From positions 62,001 to 126,000 of the forward strand of contig NZ_QOIM01000028.1 of the NCBI RefSeq assembly GCF_003323735.1: a DNA stretch of 64,000 nt, given 5' to 3'. The translations under genes were made by a program, and so were the position numbers. Source of the stretch: Streptomyces reniochalinae (GTDB taxonomy: Bacteria > Actinomycetota > Actinomycetes > Streptomycetales > Streptomycetaceae). Below are positions 18,880 through 28,126 of the stretch, piece after piece; positions within the stretch are counted from its first letter, which is position 1, and every line of letters starts with the position of its first letter. Below the pieces are notes generated by a model. That model had not been told where the DNA came from and did not search any database. It saw nothing but the letters and a program-made list of their open reading frames with translations.

Positions 18880-20553
18880 GTGCCCTCCTCCACCCCCGTC
18901 GACCGAAGAGCGCTCCTGCGTACCGGAGCAGGGCTCTGCCTCACCCTGGCCGCCACCCCGCTCATGACCGCGTGCGGAGACGGGGGGACGAGAGCCAGGC
19001 CCGGCACCAAGAGCCCCAGGCTGCTGCCCCACACCGCGGTGCGCGACATCGGCATCGAGCCCGATCTGCCCGGCACCGCGGAGGGCGTGCCCCAGGCGTT
19101 CTTCCGCTACCCGGCCGAGCCGCTGCCGGCCGTCCGGGGCCGGCCCCTCAAGGGCGCCGAACCGGTCTCGGCGGCCATGGAGACCTTCGCCCCGCCGCCG
19201 GCCGGGCGCGAGAGGAACGCCGCCTGGCGGGCGATCGAGAAGAAGCTGGGCGGCACCGTCGACCTCACCGCCGTACCGGCCGACGACTATCCGAGCAAGT
19301 TCTCCACCATGGTGGCCGGCAACAACCTGCCCGACCTGTTCATGTACCCGGAGACGGGCGGAGTCGACAACAAGGCCGGGTTCCTCGCGGCCACCTGCGC
19401 CGACCTCACCCCCTTCCTCGCCGGGGACGGGATCGAGGCGTACCCCAACCTCGCCGCCATCCCGAAGGGCGCCTGGCAGAAAGCGATCTACGACGGGAAG
19501 CTCTACGGCGTCCCGATCTCCCGGGCGGTCACGGGCGGTGCCGGCTTCTACCGGCACGATCTGTTCGCCAGGGCAGGTGTCTCGGACCTCGATGAGATCA
19601 CCGGCCTCGACCGCTTCGCGGAGCTGTGCAGGGAGCTGACCCGCCCCGGTCAGGACCAGTACGCCATCATGGCCGACGTCACCAACCTGCTCGCCATGTC
19701 GGCCGGAGCGCCCTACCACTGGCGCATGGACGCCAAGAGCGGCCGGTTCACCGCCGACCTGGAGACCGACGAGTACCGGCTCGCCGTCGAGACCGCACGG
19801 AAGCTGCACGAGGCAGGCTGCTTCTACCCCGGCTCGCTGGGCATGTCCGGCGCCCAGAAGGCCCGGTACACGGACCTGTTCAAGAACGGCAAGGCCGCCT
19901 ACGTCTACGACGGCATGCCCACCTACCTGACGCCCAGCACCGGATTTGTCGCCGCCATGGCCGCGGTCGACGAGAAGTACGACCCCCGCCCGATGACGCC
20001 CTTCGGCTCGCGGGCCGTCTCCTGGACGGACAACCTCAGCCTCTCCACCACTTTCGTCAGGAAGGCACCGGCCGCACGCGTCAAGCAGCTGCTCGCCCTC
20101 GCCGACTTCGTCGCGGCCCCCTTCGGCAGCGAGGAGTACACCCTCATCAACTACGGCGTCGAGGGCACCGACTTCACCCGCGACACCCGCGGCAACCCGG
20201 TGCTCACCAAACGGGGCACCCAGGACGTGGCCGCGCCGTGGAAGATGCTCGCCTCCGCCGTGCCCGCCGTCTTCAGCCCGGCCTCGAAGGACGCGGTCCG
20301 GCACGCCCACGCGGCCTACTCGAAGATGATCCCGATGCTGGCCCCCGACCCCACCCTCTCGGTCTTCTCGCCGACCTGGGAGGCCAAGGGCACCGGCAGC
20401 CTGCACACGCTCAAGCAGGACGGTCTCAAGGACATCATCTCGGGCCGCAAGCCGATGTCCGCCTACGACAGCCTCGTCAAGGACTATCTCGACAAGGGCG
20501 CCGAGAAGGCCCGCGGCGAGTTCGAAGAAGCCCTCCAGAAGGGAAAGAAATGA
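18880..20553 (+). CDS. Extracellular solute-binding lipoprotein
   Basis: This is a 557-residue substrate-binding protein anchored to the membrane. A twin-arginine-like RRALLRTGAG is followed by the lipobox LMTAC with lipidated C32. The body has the family-1 solute-binding pattern (FSTMVAGNNLPDLFMYPE, LYGVPISRAV, YGVEGTDFT near the C-terminus) and, at over 550 residues, matches the LplA group paired with LplB/YtcP permeases. AAGGAG precedes the GTG start. Its stop overlaps the next start (ATGA). It presumably captures uronic-acid-containing oligosaccharides for import. Confidence 0.9.
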   Translation: MPSSTPVDRRALLRTGAGLCLTLAATPLMTACGDGGTRARPGTKSPRLLPHTAVRDIGIEPDLPGTAEGVPQAFFRYPAEPLPAVRGRPLKGAEPVSAAMETFAPPPAGRERNAAWRAIEKKLGGTVDLTAVPADDYPSKFSTMVAGNNLPDLFMYPETGGVDNKAGFLAATCADLTPFLAGDGIEAYPNLAAIPKGAWQKAIYDGKLYGVPISRAVTGGAGFYRHDLFARAGVSDLDEITGLDRFAELCRELTRPGQDQYAIMADVTNLLAMSAGAPYHWRMDAKSGRFTADLETDEYRLAVETARKLHEAGCFYPGSLGMSGAQKARYTDLFKNGKAAYVYDGMPTYLTPSTGFVAAMAAVDEKYDPRPMTPFGSRAVSWTDNLSLSTTFVRKAPAARVKQLLALADFVAAPFGSEEYTLINYGVEGTDFTRDTRGNPVLTKRGTQDVAAPWKMLASAVPAVFSPASKDAVRHAHAAYSKMIPMLAPDPTLSVFSPTWEAKGTGSLHTLKQDGLKDIISGRKPMSAYDSLVKDYLDKGAEKARGEFEEALQKGKK

Positions 20554-22040
20554 GCCGCCGACCCTCCAGCAGACGTGCCGCGCTGCGGCTTGGCGGCACG
20601 GCGGTGGCCGCCGCACTCGCCGTACCCGCCCTCGGCTCACCCGCCCGGGCCGCCGACGCCGCAGGTGGCGCGGGCCTCGACCCGCGGCCCGGCTCCGACG
20701 GCCTCGGCGACCCGCTCTTCCCCACCCTCGGCAACGGCGGCTACCAGGTCAGCCACTACGACCTGACCTTCGACTTCACCCCGCGGACCTACGACTTCAC
20801 CGGGAGCGTGACCCTGCGGGCCACGGCGACCCAGGACCTGTCCGCCTTCAACCTGGACACCGACGGGCACACGATCGAGACCGTCACCGTGGACGGCCGG
20901 GCGGCGGCATGGACGCTCGCCGAAGGGGAGAGCGGCCAAGAGCTCACCGTCACCCCTCGGCGCCCGCTGCGCCGCTCCACCGCCTTCACGGTCGAGATCC
21001 GCTACCACGGCAACGGCAAGGCCCCCCGCACGGGCCTGACCGGCTGGAGGTTCGGCTCCGACGGCGGATTCGCCTGCGCCGCCCAGTCCTCCCGCGCCGA
21101 CACCTTCTTCCCCTGCAACGACCACCCCTCCGACAAGGCGACCTGGACGTTCCACATCAGCGCCCCGCGAGGATACGTCGCCACCGCCAACGGTGAACTG
21201 CTGCACAGGACGCCGCGCTCCGACGGCTCCACCGTCTGGCACTTCGCCCTGCGCGAGCGGATGGCCACCGAACTGGTGGGCATCGCGGTGGTCGAGGGCA
21301 CCTACCTGTACGGCAGCGGCCCCCGCGGTCTGCCGTTGCGGCACGTCGTTCCGCAGGGCCAGGAGGAGACGTACCGCCCGGTCGTGGACCGCACCGCCGA
21401 CCACCTGGTCTGGCTGGAGGAGAAGTTCGGGCGCTACCCGTTCTCCGTCTACGGCTGCCACATCTACGACGGCTACTCCGACGCACTGGAGAACCAGACC
21501 CTCAGCCTCTTCTCGACCGACTGGTTCGAGCCCGACGACGAGGGGCGCCCCGTCTGGGAGACCACCATGGTCCACGAGCTGGTGCACCAGTGGTACGGCG
21601 ACTGCGTCACGCCCGCCGACTGGCAGCAGGCGTGGCTGAACGAGGGGCCCGCCGTCTACTACGCCGCGCTCTACGGGCAGGAGCGGGGCTGGTCGGTCCT
21701 GGAGGACACGATGAGGGCCGCCTACGCCGCGCTGGACGAGGTCCGCGCCGAACACGGGCCGCCTGGCCTTCCCCGGGAGCTGGGCGGCACCAACATCTAC
21801 GACGGCGGTGCCCTGGTCCTGTACGCCCTGCGCCTGCGCCTCGGCGAGCGGCGGTTCTCCCGCGTCATGCGGCTGTGGCCCGAGCGCTTCAAGGACCGGA
21901 ACGTCACCAGCGAGGACTTCATCCGCCACACCGTGCGCGTCAGCGGTGACCGCTCCCTCGACCGCTTCCTGCGCGACTGGCTGTTCGGCGCCGTCAACCC
22001 GCCGATGCCCCACCGCCCCGACTGGAAGGCAGCCGCGTGA
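20550..22040 (+). CDS. Secreted M1-family metallopeptidase
   Basis: This is a 496-residue exported zinc aminopeptidase-like enzyme. A Tat-type leader (SSRRAALRLGG, cleavage near ARA, residue 34) precedes a beta-domain (FPTLGNGGYQVSHYDLTFDF). The zinc site is H342-E343-x-x-H346 in MVHELVHQWYGD, with the third ligand E365 in WLNEGPA. Length and the LGNGGY start match secreted Streptomyces M1 peptidases. It is coupled to the upstream binding-protein gene by ATGA and to the next gene by GTGA, an unexpected companion for a sugar transporter. It may remove peptides from the protein cores of glycosaminoglycan substrates. Confidence 0.88.
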   Translation: MSRRPSSRRAALRLGGTAVAAALAVPALGSPARAADAAGGAGLDPRPGSDGLGDPLFPTLGNGGYQVSHYDLTFDFTPRTYDFTGSVTLRATATQDLSAFNLDTDGHTIETVTVDGRAAAWTLAEGESGQELTVTPRRPLRRSTAFTVEIRYHGNGKAPRTGLTGWRFGSDGGFACAAQSSRADTFFPCNDHPSDKATWTFHISAPRGYVATANGELLHRTPRSDGSTVWHFALRERMATELVGIAVVEGTYLYGSGPRGLPLRHVVPQGQEETYRPVVDRTADHLVWLEEKFGRYPFSVYGCHIYDGYSDALENQTLSLFSTDWFEPDDEGRPVWETTMVHELVHQWYGDCVTPADWQQAWLNEGPAVYYAALYGQERGWSVLEDTMRAAYAALDEVRAEHGPPGLPRELGGTNIYDGGALVLYALRLRLGERRFSRVMRLWPERFKDRNVTSEDFIRHTVRVSGDRSLDRFLRDWLFGAVNPPMPHRPDWKAAA

Positions 22041-24250
22041 ACCGCCTCACCGAAGCAGCACGGCCCGCGGTCACGGCACTCCTGGCCGCGACTCTCCTCC
22101 TCTTCACCGGCCCGCCCGCGCACGCCGCCGACAGCGGCCCCCGCACCCTGTACGCGGCCCCGCACGGGCAGGGCGACTCCTGCACCCGCGCGCGGCCGTG
22201 TTCCCTGGAGGGCGCGCGGGATGAGGCGCGCACCGTGACCGGTCGCGACACCCGCGTCCTTCTCCTGTCGGGCACCTACGCCCGTACCGAGCCGCTGCGT
22301 CTGGACGAGCGGGACTCAGGACGCGCGGGGCACACCGTCACCTGGGCGGCGGCCCCGGGAGCCCGCCCCGTACTGTCCGGCGGCCGGACACTGACCGGCT
22401 GGTCCCGTAACGGGAACGGCACCTGGACGGCCGACGTGCCGGACGGGGTCACCCCGCGCCAGCTGTTCGTGGACGGCGAGCGCGCGGTCCGGGCGCGCGG
22501 CGCGGCCTGCGCGGCCGACGTGTGCGACGCGACCAAGGAGGGCATGAGCGGCGCCCGGGCCGCCGGAATCGCGGACTGGAGCAGGCCCACCGACGCGGAA
22601 GCCGTCATCAGAGTCCGCTGGCGCAACTACCACTGCCGCGTCACCGGCTTGAGTGGTGACGACCTGACCTTCGCCCAGCCGTGCTGGACCAACTCCTCCA
22701 GCGGCACCGACCGCACGGGCCCCTCCTGGGACAGCACCACCGTCGACTCCGACCGGTACACCGGTGTCGCCTTCTTCGAGAACGCCGTGGAACTCCTGGA
22801 CGAGCCGGGGGAGTTCGTGTGGGACTCGGGGGCGCGCACGGTCACCTACCTGCCGCGCGAGGGCGAGGACATGCGCCGGGCGCAGGCCGTCACTCCGCAC
22901 ACCGAGCAGCTGCTCGTGACCGACGGCGCCCACGACCTCACCCTCACCGGCCTCGGGTTCGCCCACGCCGCCTACCGGCAGCCCGGCACCGCCGAGGGCT
23001 ACGCGGGCACCCAGGCGGGTCTCACCCTCACGGGTGCCGACGGGCCCGTCGACCACGCCGGCCGCCACTACACCAAGCCGTCGGCGGCCCTGACCGTGCG
23101 CGGCGGGCGGCGCGTCACCGTAGACCGCGCACGGTTCGCCCACCTCGGCGGCGCCGGCGCGGTACTGGAAGCCGGAACGAAGGACTCGTCCGTCACCCGC
23201 TCCTCCTTCACCGACCTCTCCTCCGGCGCCCTGTACGTGGGGGACACCGAGCCACGGCCCGAAGAAGCCCTCGCGGGTGAGCGCAACACCGTCTCCCGCA
23301 ACACCGTCCGTGAGGCGGGGGCCGAGTACACCGACGCCGTCGGTATCTGGGCCGGTTACGAGGCGGAGCTGACCATCGACCACAACACGCTCGACCGCCT
23401 GCCGTACTCGGGCGTCTCGGTCGGCTGGGGCTGGAACCAGCCGGAGGCCAGGCGGTCCGTCCTCCGCGACAACAAGATCACCAACAACCGCATCACGCGC
23501 GTCATGGAGGTCTCACACGCCCAGCACGACGGGGGCGCCGTCTACACCCAGGGCTCCCAGCCGGGCACGGTGATCTCCGGCAACTACCTCAACCGCTCCG
23601 GTTACGGCAACACCGAACGCGACGGCAACGGCATCTACCTCGACGAGCAGAGCAGCCACATGCGCGTCGAACGCAACGTGGTCACGCGCGTCGGCTACAA
23701 GTGGGTCTCCAACTGGGCCGACTACGGAATCGAGAACACCGTCAGCGGCAACTGGACCGACACCGCGGCCCCCGCTCTCGGCGGCCGGGGCTCCGTCATG
23801 AAGGACAACCACACGGGTCTGGACGAACTGCCGGCCCGTGCCCTGCACACGGCAGCCTCCGCCGGAGCCGGCAGCGCCCTGCCCGAGCAGCTGCGGCGCG
23901 ACCTGGCGCGCACCGGTACGCCGAGCCAGTCCTCGGACGACGGCTCGGCCACGGCGAGCCGCGCGGTCGACGGTGACATCACGACCGATACCCGAACGCT
24001 CCGCGACGAGGGCGCCTGGTGGCGCGTCGACCTCGGCCGTGCCCGCCACGTGAGCCGGATCGAGGTCTGGAACGACGCCTCGATGACCACCACGGGCTTC
24101 GACGTGAGCACGGACGCGGGAACCGTCCACGTGGCGGGCAAGGCCCTGCGCCCCACCCTGGTCGACCTGGCCGGCACCACCCGCCACGTGACGATCAAGG
24201 CGACCGGCACAGGCCGGGTGGCGCTCGCCCAGGTCCTCCTCCACCCGTGA
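22037..24250 (+). CDS. Secreted right-handed beta-helix protein with C-terminal discoidin-like domain
   Basis: This is a 737-residue exported protein. A signal peptide (TALLAATLLLFTGPPAHA) leads into LYAAPHGQGDSCTRARPCSLEGARDEAR, the usual first strand of parallel beta-helix polysaccharide-active proteins. Repeated short coils follow (VTVDRARFAHLGGAGAV, NTVSRNTVREAG, LTIDHNTLDRLPYSGVSVGWGWN, GNGIYLDEQSSHMRVERNVVTRVG). The last 125 residues (SQSSDDGSATASRAVDGDITT..., WWRVDLGRARHVSRIEVWND) form an F5/8 type C-like carbohydrate-binding domain. It is probably a glycan lyase or hydrolase; the reaction is not known. The GTG start overlaps the previous stop. Confidence 0.82.
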   Translation: MNRLTEAARPAVTALLAATLLLFTGPPAHAADSGPRTLYAAPHGQGDSCTRARPCSLEGARDEARTVTGRDTRVLLLSGTYARTEPLRLDERDSGRAGHTVTWAAAPGARPVLSGGRTLTGWSRNGNGTWTADVPDGVTPRQLFVDGERAVRARGAACAADVCDATKEGMSGARAAGIADWSRPTDAEAVIRVRWRNYHCRVTGLSGDDLTFAQPCWTNSSSGTDRTGPSWDSTTVDSDRYTGVAFFENAVELLDEPGEFVWDSGARTVTYLPREGEDMRRAQAVTPHTEQLLVTDGAHDLTLTGLGFAHAAYRQPGTAEGYAGTQAGLTLTGADGPVDHAGRHYTKPSAALTVRGGRRVTVDRARFAHLGGAGAVLEAGTKDSSVTRSSFTDLSSGALYVGDTEPRPEEALAGERNTVSRNTVREAGAEYTDAVGIWAGYEAELTIDHNTLDRLPYSGVSVGWGWNQPEARRSVLRDNKITNNRITRVMEVSHAQHDGGAVYTQGSQPGTVISGNYLNRSGYGNTERDGNGIYLDEQSSHMRVERNVVTRVGYKWVSNWADYGIENTVSGNWTDTAAPALGGRGSVMKDNHTGLDELPARALHTAASAGAGSALPEQLRRDLARTGTPSQSSDDGSATASRAVDGDITTDTRTLRDEGAWWRVDLGRARHVSRIEVWNDASMTTTGFDVSTDAGTVHVAGKALRPTLVDLAGTTRHVTIKATGTGRVALAQVLLHP

Positions 24251-24269
24251 CCGCCGCCCGGTGACCGAC

Positions 24270-24297
24270 GCGTGCGGCCGGTGACCCGGCCGCACGC
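24270..24297. terminator. Hairpin terminator after the sugar operon
   Basis: A perfect 12-bp inverted repeat (arm GCGTGCGGCCGG) with a four-base loop lies between convergent genes, 20 bases after the beta-helix stop. Confidence 0.7.
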
Positions 24298-24314
24298 GGA
24301 CGCCCGCCCCCGGG

Positions 24315-24848
24315 TCAACCGCCCAGCAGGTCGAGCAGGTCGTCGGCGTGGTCCTCCTCCTCTTCGAGGATGCTCTCCATGACCCGCCGCGTCGTGGGGT
24401 CCTTGTCACCCAGCCAGCGGATGATCTCCTGGTAGACGCCGATGACGATGCGCTCCGCCTCCAGGTTGTCCCGCAGCATCTGCTTCAGCTCGTTGTCGGG
24501 GGTGGCGGTGTAGTCGGTGTGGGAGCGCTGGGCCACGGTGGCCGGGTCGAAATCGGGGTCGCCGCCCAACTGGGAGATGCGCTCGGCGGCGCGCAGCGCG
24601 TGATCCCACTCCTCCTTCGCGTGCTCGGTGAACTCAGCCGAGACCTGTGCCCGGTCGATACCGGTCGCGGAGATGGCGTGCCGGGTGTAGCGCATCCAGC
24701 ACACGACCTCGGTGGCGACCACGTCGTTGAGGACGGCCACCACACGGTCCCGATCGGCTTCGTACGTTCCCGTCACCGGCCCGCTTTCCATCTTCGCCCG
24801 GGCGTCGGCACGGATGCGGCTCACGTCGACAACGAAATCGTCCGTCAT
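24315..24848 (-). CDS. Ferritin-like / bacterioferritin-type protein
   Basis: This is a 177-residue four-helix protein. DVVATEVVCWMRYTRHAI, then FTEHAKEEWDHALRAAERI, later NLEAERIVIGVYQEIIRWL and ESILEEEEDHADDLLDLL supply the E...ExxH pattern of a di-iron site in each helix pair. Such proteins store iron or act in redox stress. AAGGA precedes the ATG. A leader of about 180 bp without a gene separates it from fruA upstream. It differs from classical 24-mer bacterioferritin in length and lacks a clear heme Met, so the exact role is open. Confidence 0.8.
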   Translation of the reverse strand: MTDDFVVDVSRIRADARAKMESGPVTGTYEADRDRVVAVLNDVVATEVVCWMRYTRHAISATGIDRAQVSAEFTEHAKEEWDHALRAAERISQLGGDPDFDPATVAQRSHTDYTATPDNELKQMLRDNLEAERIVIGVYQEIIRWLGDKDPTTRRVMESILEEEEDHADDLLDLLGG

Positions 24849-25029
24849 GGCTCACTGTCCTTCGAGGGCTGGGAGAGGCGTTCGGTCGACCAGTAGAAGT
24901 CCCCGAGCCGGCGGCGCCCGGCAAACGCGCTCCACCGCGCCCGCACGTCACCCCAGCGGAGGCTGCACAGGGCCGCTGTCCACACCGCCCCCGACAGCCC
25001 TCAGCGCGACGACGACGCGTGAGCCCGTC

Positions 25030-27114
25030 TCATCGCGGGGAGCCGGCCGCCTCTCCCGCACGACGCGCCGCGGGCGTCGCCGGCTGTGCCGTCCTCTCGC
25101 GAGCGCCGGGGGCCGTCTCAGCGCCGCCGCCCGCCGCCCGCGGGCGACGACCCTTCAGAACGAGGACGAGGCCCGCCGTCACCGCCGTACCCGCGGCGAT
25201 CGCCAGCAGGTACGGCAGCGGGTTCCCGATCAGCGGCACCACGAAGGCTCCTCCGTGCGGGGCCCGCAGCGTGGAGCCGAAGGCCATCGACAGCGCGCCG
25301 GTGACCGCGCCGCCCGCCATCGCGGACGGGATGACCCGCAGCGGGTCCGCCGCGGCGAAGGGGATCGCGCCCTCGGTGATGAAGGAAGCCCCCAGCACCC
25401 AGGCGGCCTTCCCGTTCTCCCGCTCGGTCTCGGTGAACAGCTGCCCCCGTACGGTCGTGGCCAGTGCCATCGCCAGCGGCGGAACCATGCCGGCGGCCAT
25501 CACCGCCGCCATCACCTTCAGGCTGCCGTCGTTCGGGTCGGCCAGGCCGCCCACGGCGAAGGCGTACGCGACCTTGTTCAGCGGGCCGCCGAGGTCGAAG
25601 CACATCATCAGGCCGAGCACCACGCCGAGGACGACGGCGTTGGATCCGGACAGACCGCCGAGCCAGTCGGTCAGCGCCTTTTGAAGGGCCGCGATCGGCT
25701 CACCGATCACGACGAACATCAAGAAGCCCACGACCGCGGACGCCAGGAGGGGTATCACCAGCACCGGCATGATGCCGCGCAGCGTCGGCGGAATGCGCAC
25801 GCGCTGGATCGCCGTCACCACCGCGCCCGCGAGCAGGCCGGCGACCAGACCGCCCAGGAAGCCCGCGTCGATGGTCACCGCGATCGACCCGCCCACGAAC
25901 CCGGGGACGAGTCCGGGCCGGTCGGCCATGCCGTAGGCGATGTAGCCGGCCAGCACCGGGACGAGGAAGGCGAAGGCGGCGTTGCCGACCTGGTTGAGCA
26001 GGGCGGCCCAGCTGTGGATCTCGGTCCACACGAAGTGGTCGGCGACGGACTTCGCGTCGGCGATCTCGTAGCCGCCCAGGGCGAAGGAGAGCGCGATCAG
26101 CAGGCCGCCCGCGGCGACGAACGGCACCATGTAGCTGACACCGCTCATCAGGTAGCGGCGGAGCCGCGAGCCGAAGCCCTCGCCCGCGCCCGGCTCCTCG
26201 ACGGCCTCGGTCCCCTGGCCGGCGGGCCCGTTCGTCTCGCCGCGCGCGGCCTTGGCGCGCGCCTCGGTGATCAGCTCCGCGGGCCGGTTGATGCCGGCCT
26301 TCACGCCGACGTCGACGGTGGGTTTGCCGGCGAACCTGGCCTTGTCCCGCACCTCCACGTCGTGCGCGAGGATCACGGCGTCCGCGCCGGCTATGACACC
26401 GGGCTCGACCTTGGTGAACCCTCCTGACCCCTGGGTCTCGACGGTCACCTCGACCCCGGCCTCCTGCCCGGCCCGCTCCAGGGCCTCGGCGGCCATGTAG
26501 GTGTGCGCGATGCCCGTCGGGCAGGACGTGACGGCGACGATCCGGAACGGGGCCTCGTCCGCAGCCCCCGTGCCCGCCGACCGGGCGCCCGGCGGTGTGG
26601 GGGGCCCGTCGCGGTCCGTATCCGGCTCCGCGCCGTCCGCCGCCGCGGGTTCGTCGTCGTGCGCGGCCGTCGGCCCGTCGCCGCGGATCATGGCAGCCGC
26701 GGCGCCCGGGTCCTGTTCCGTGCGGAGCGCCGCGGCGAACTCCTGGTCCGTCAGCCGCCGGGCCAGCGCGGAGAGGATGCTCAGGTGCTCGCTGTCGGCC
26801 CCGTCGGGAGCGGCGATCAGGAAGATCAGATCGGCGGGTCCGTCCGGGGCGCCGAAGTCGATGCCGCGCGCGCTGCGGCCGAACGCCAGCGCGGGCTCGG
26901 TGACGTGTGGGCTGCGGCAGTGCGGGATGCCGATGCCGCCGTCGAGGCCGGTCGGCATCTGGGCCTCGCGGGCGGCGACGTCGGCGAGGAACCCGTCGAT
27001 GTCGGTGACCCTGCCGGCCGCCGCCATCCGCGTGGCGAGCGCCCTGGCGGCCGCTTCCTTGGTGTCGGCGGACAGGTCGAGATCGACCAGCTCCGGGGTG
27101 ATCAGCTCGCTCAT
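25030..27114 (-). CDS. fruA: Fructose PTS transporter, fused EIIABC
   Basis: This is a 694-residue fused transporter that imports fructose and phosphorylates it to fructose-1-phosphate. Domains run IIA (1-150, phospho-His H65 in GIGIPHCRSPH), an acidic linker, IIB (about 190-290, phospho-Cys in VAVTSCPTGIAHTYMAAEAL), then IIC (about 320-650, membrane segments with GLMMCFDLGGPLNKVAYAF and FITEGAIPFAAADPLRVIP). The C-terminus is Arg/Ala-rich. AAGGAG lies five bases before the ATG. It follows fruK in an operon led by a DeoR regulator. HPr and EI must be encoded elsewhere. Confidence 0.95.
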   Translation of the reverse strand: MSELITPELVDLDLSADTKEAAARALATRMAAAGRVTDIDGFLADVAAREAQMPTGLDGGIGIPHCRSPHVTEPALAFGRSARGIDFGAPDGPADLIFLIAAPDGADSEHLSILSALARRLTDQEFAAALRTEQDPGAAAAMIRGDGPTAAHDDEPAAADGAEPDTDRDGPPTPPGARSAGTGAADEAPFRIVAVTSCPTGIAHTYMAAEALERAGQEAGVEVTVETQGSGGFTKVEPGVIAGADAVILAHDVEVRDKARFAGKPTVDVGVKAGINRPAELITEARAKAARGETNGPAGQGTEAVEEPGAGEGFGSRLRRYLMSGVSYMVPFVAAGGLLIALSFALGGYEIADAKSVADHFVWTEIHSWAALLNQVGNAAFAFLVPVLAGYIAYGMADRPGLVPGFVGGSIAVTIDAGFLGGLVAGLLAGAVVTAIQRVRIPPTLRGIMPVLVIPLLASAVVGFLMFVVIGEPIAALQKALTDWLGGLSGSNAVVLGVVLGLMMCFDLGGPLNKVAYAFAVGGLADPNDGSLKVMAAVMAAGMVPPLAMALATTVRGQLFTETERENGKAAWVLGASFITEGAIPFAAADPLRVIPSAMAGGAVTGALSMAFGSTLRAPHGGAFVVPLIGNPLPYLLAIAAGTAVTAGLVLVLKGRRPRAAGGGAETAPGARERTAQPATPAARRAGEAAGSPR

Positions 27115-27178
27115 CGCGGCTCCTTGGTGACCGGCCGCCCGCTCGGGCGGCTGGGGGAGGGGGAGGGGAACCCGGCCT

Positions 27179-28126
27179 TCATCGCGTCGGTTCGGTGAGG
27201 GCGCGGCTGACGGGGATGTCCGTGGTCGTGGTGACCGGCGCCGGGTCGAGGTCGGCGGGGGCCGGCATCGCGCTGCCCGGCTTCTGCACGGCGGCGGTTC
27301 CGTACGCGACGGCCGCGGCGAGCGCCGCCGGGCCCCGGCCGCCGGCGGCCAGGAAACCGGCCAGCGACGCGTCGCCCGCGCCGACGTCGCTGCGCGCGAC
27401 CACCTCGGCCGCGGTACCGAAGTACGTACCGGACTCGTCCAGGAGCAGTTGCCCGTCGGCGCCCAGGCTGGCCAGGACGGCGCGGGCACCGCGCCCGCGC
27501 AGTTCCTGAGCGGCCTTCACCGCGTCACCGACCGTGGCCAGGGGACGCCCGACGGCCTCGGACAGCTCCGCGGCGTTCGGCTTGACCACGTCGGGCCGCC
27601 GCCCGAGCGCGGCGGTCAGGGCCGCACCGGAGGTGTCCAGGGCGATCCTGCCTCCGCCCCGGTGGGTGCGGTCCACCACCTCGGCGTACCACTCGGGCCC
27701 TGGGCCGCGCGGCAGGCTGCCGCAGCAGGCGATCCACTCCGCGTCCGCCGACCGCGCGCGGACGGCCTCCAGCATCGCCTCGGCGGCTGTCGTGGCGATC
27801 TCGGGGCCTGCCGCGTTGACCTTGGTGAGCGTGCCGTCCGGCTCGACGAGCGTGACGTTGACGCGGGTCGAGCCGGCGACGGGGACCCCGGCCACCTCGA
27901 TGCCGTGCTCTTCGAGCAGCCGGGCCAGCAGCGCGCCTTCGGGACCACCGAGCGGAACCACCGCCACCGTGCGGCCGCCGGCGGCGGCGACGGCGCGGGA
28001 GACGTTCACACCCTTGCCGCCGGGGTCCACCCGGTCGCCGGCCGAGCGCAGCACCGCGCCGCGCTCCAGCGCCGGCAGCTCGTAGGTGCGATCCAGGCTG
28101 GGATTCGGGGTCAGGGTGAGGATCAC
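27179..28126 (-). CDS. fruK: 1-phosphofructokinase
   Basis: This is a 315-residue PfkB-family kinase converting fructose-1-phosphate to fructose-1,6-bisphosphate. It opens ILTLTPNPSLDRTYEL, has the substrate-binding DPGGKGVNVSRAVAAAGG, and ends with the anion-hole/catalytic signature RSDVGAGDASLAGFLAAGG (Asp base in GAGD). GTG start overlaps the DeoR stop by four bases (GTGA), so translation is coupled. Its product enters glycolysis directly after import by FruA. Confidence 0.93.
   Translation of the reverse strand: MILTLTPNPSLDRTYELPALERGAVLRSAGDRVDPGGKGVNVSRAVAAAGGRTVAVVPLGGPEGALLARLLEEHGIEVAGVPVAGSTRVNVTLVEPDGTLTKVNAAGPEIATTAAEAMLEAVRARSADAEWIACCGSLPRGPGPEWYAEVVDRTHRGGGRIALDTSGAALTAALGRRPDVVKPNAAELSEAVGRPLATVGDAVKAAQELRGRGARAVLASLGADGQLLLDESGTYFGTAAEVVARSDVGAGDASLAGFLAAGGRGPAALAAAVAYGTAAVQKPGSAMPAPADLDPAPVTTTTDIPVSRALTEPTR

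Noticed and set aside
17746..20640. Very long open frame on the minus strand opposite the transporter operon
   Set aside because: At this GC level antisense frames stay open by codon bias. The plus-strand genes have clear motifs, ribosome sites and overlaps, and the antisense translation matches no family.
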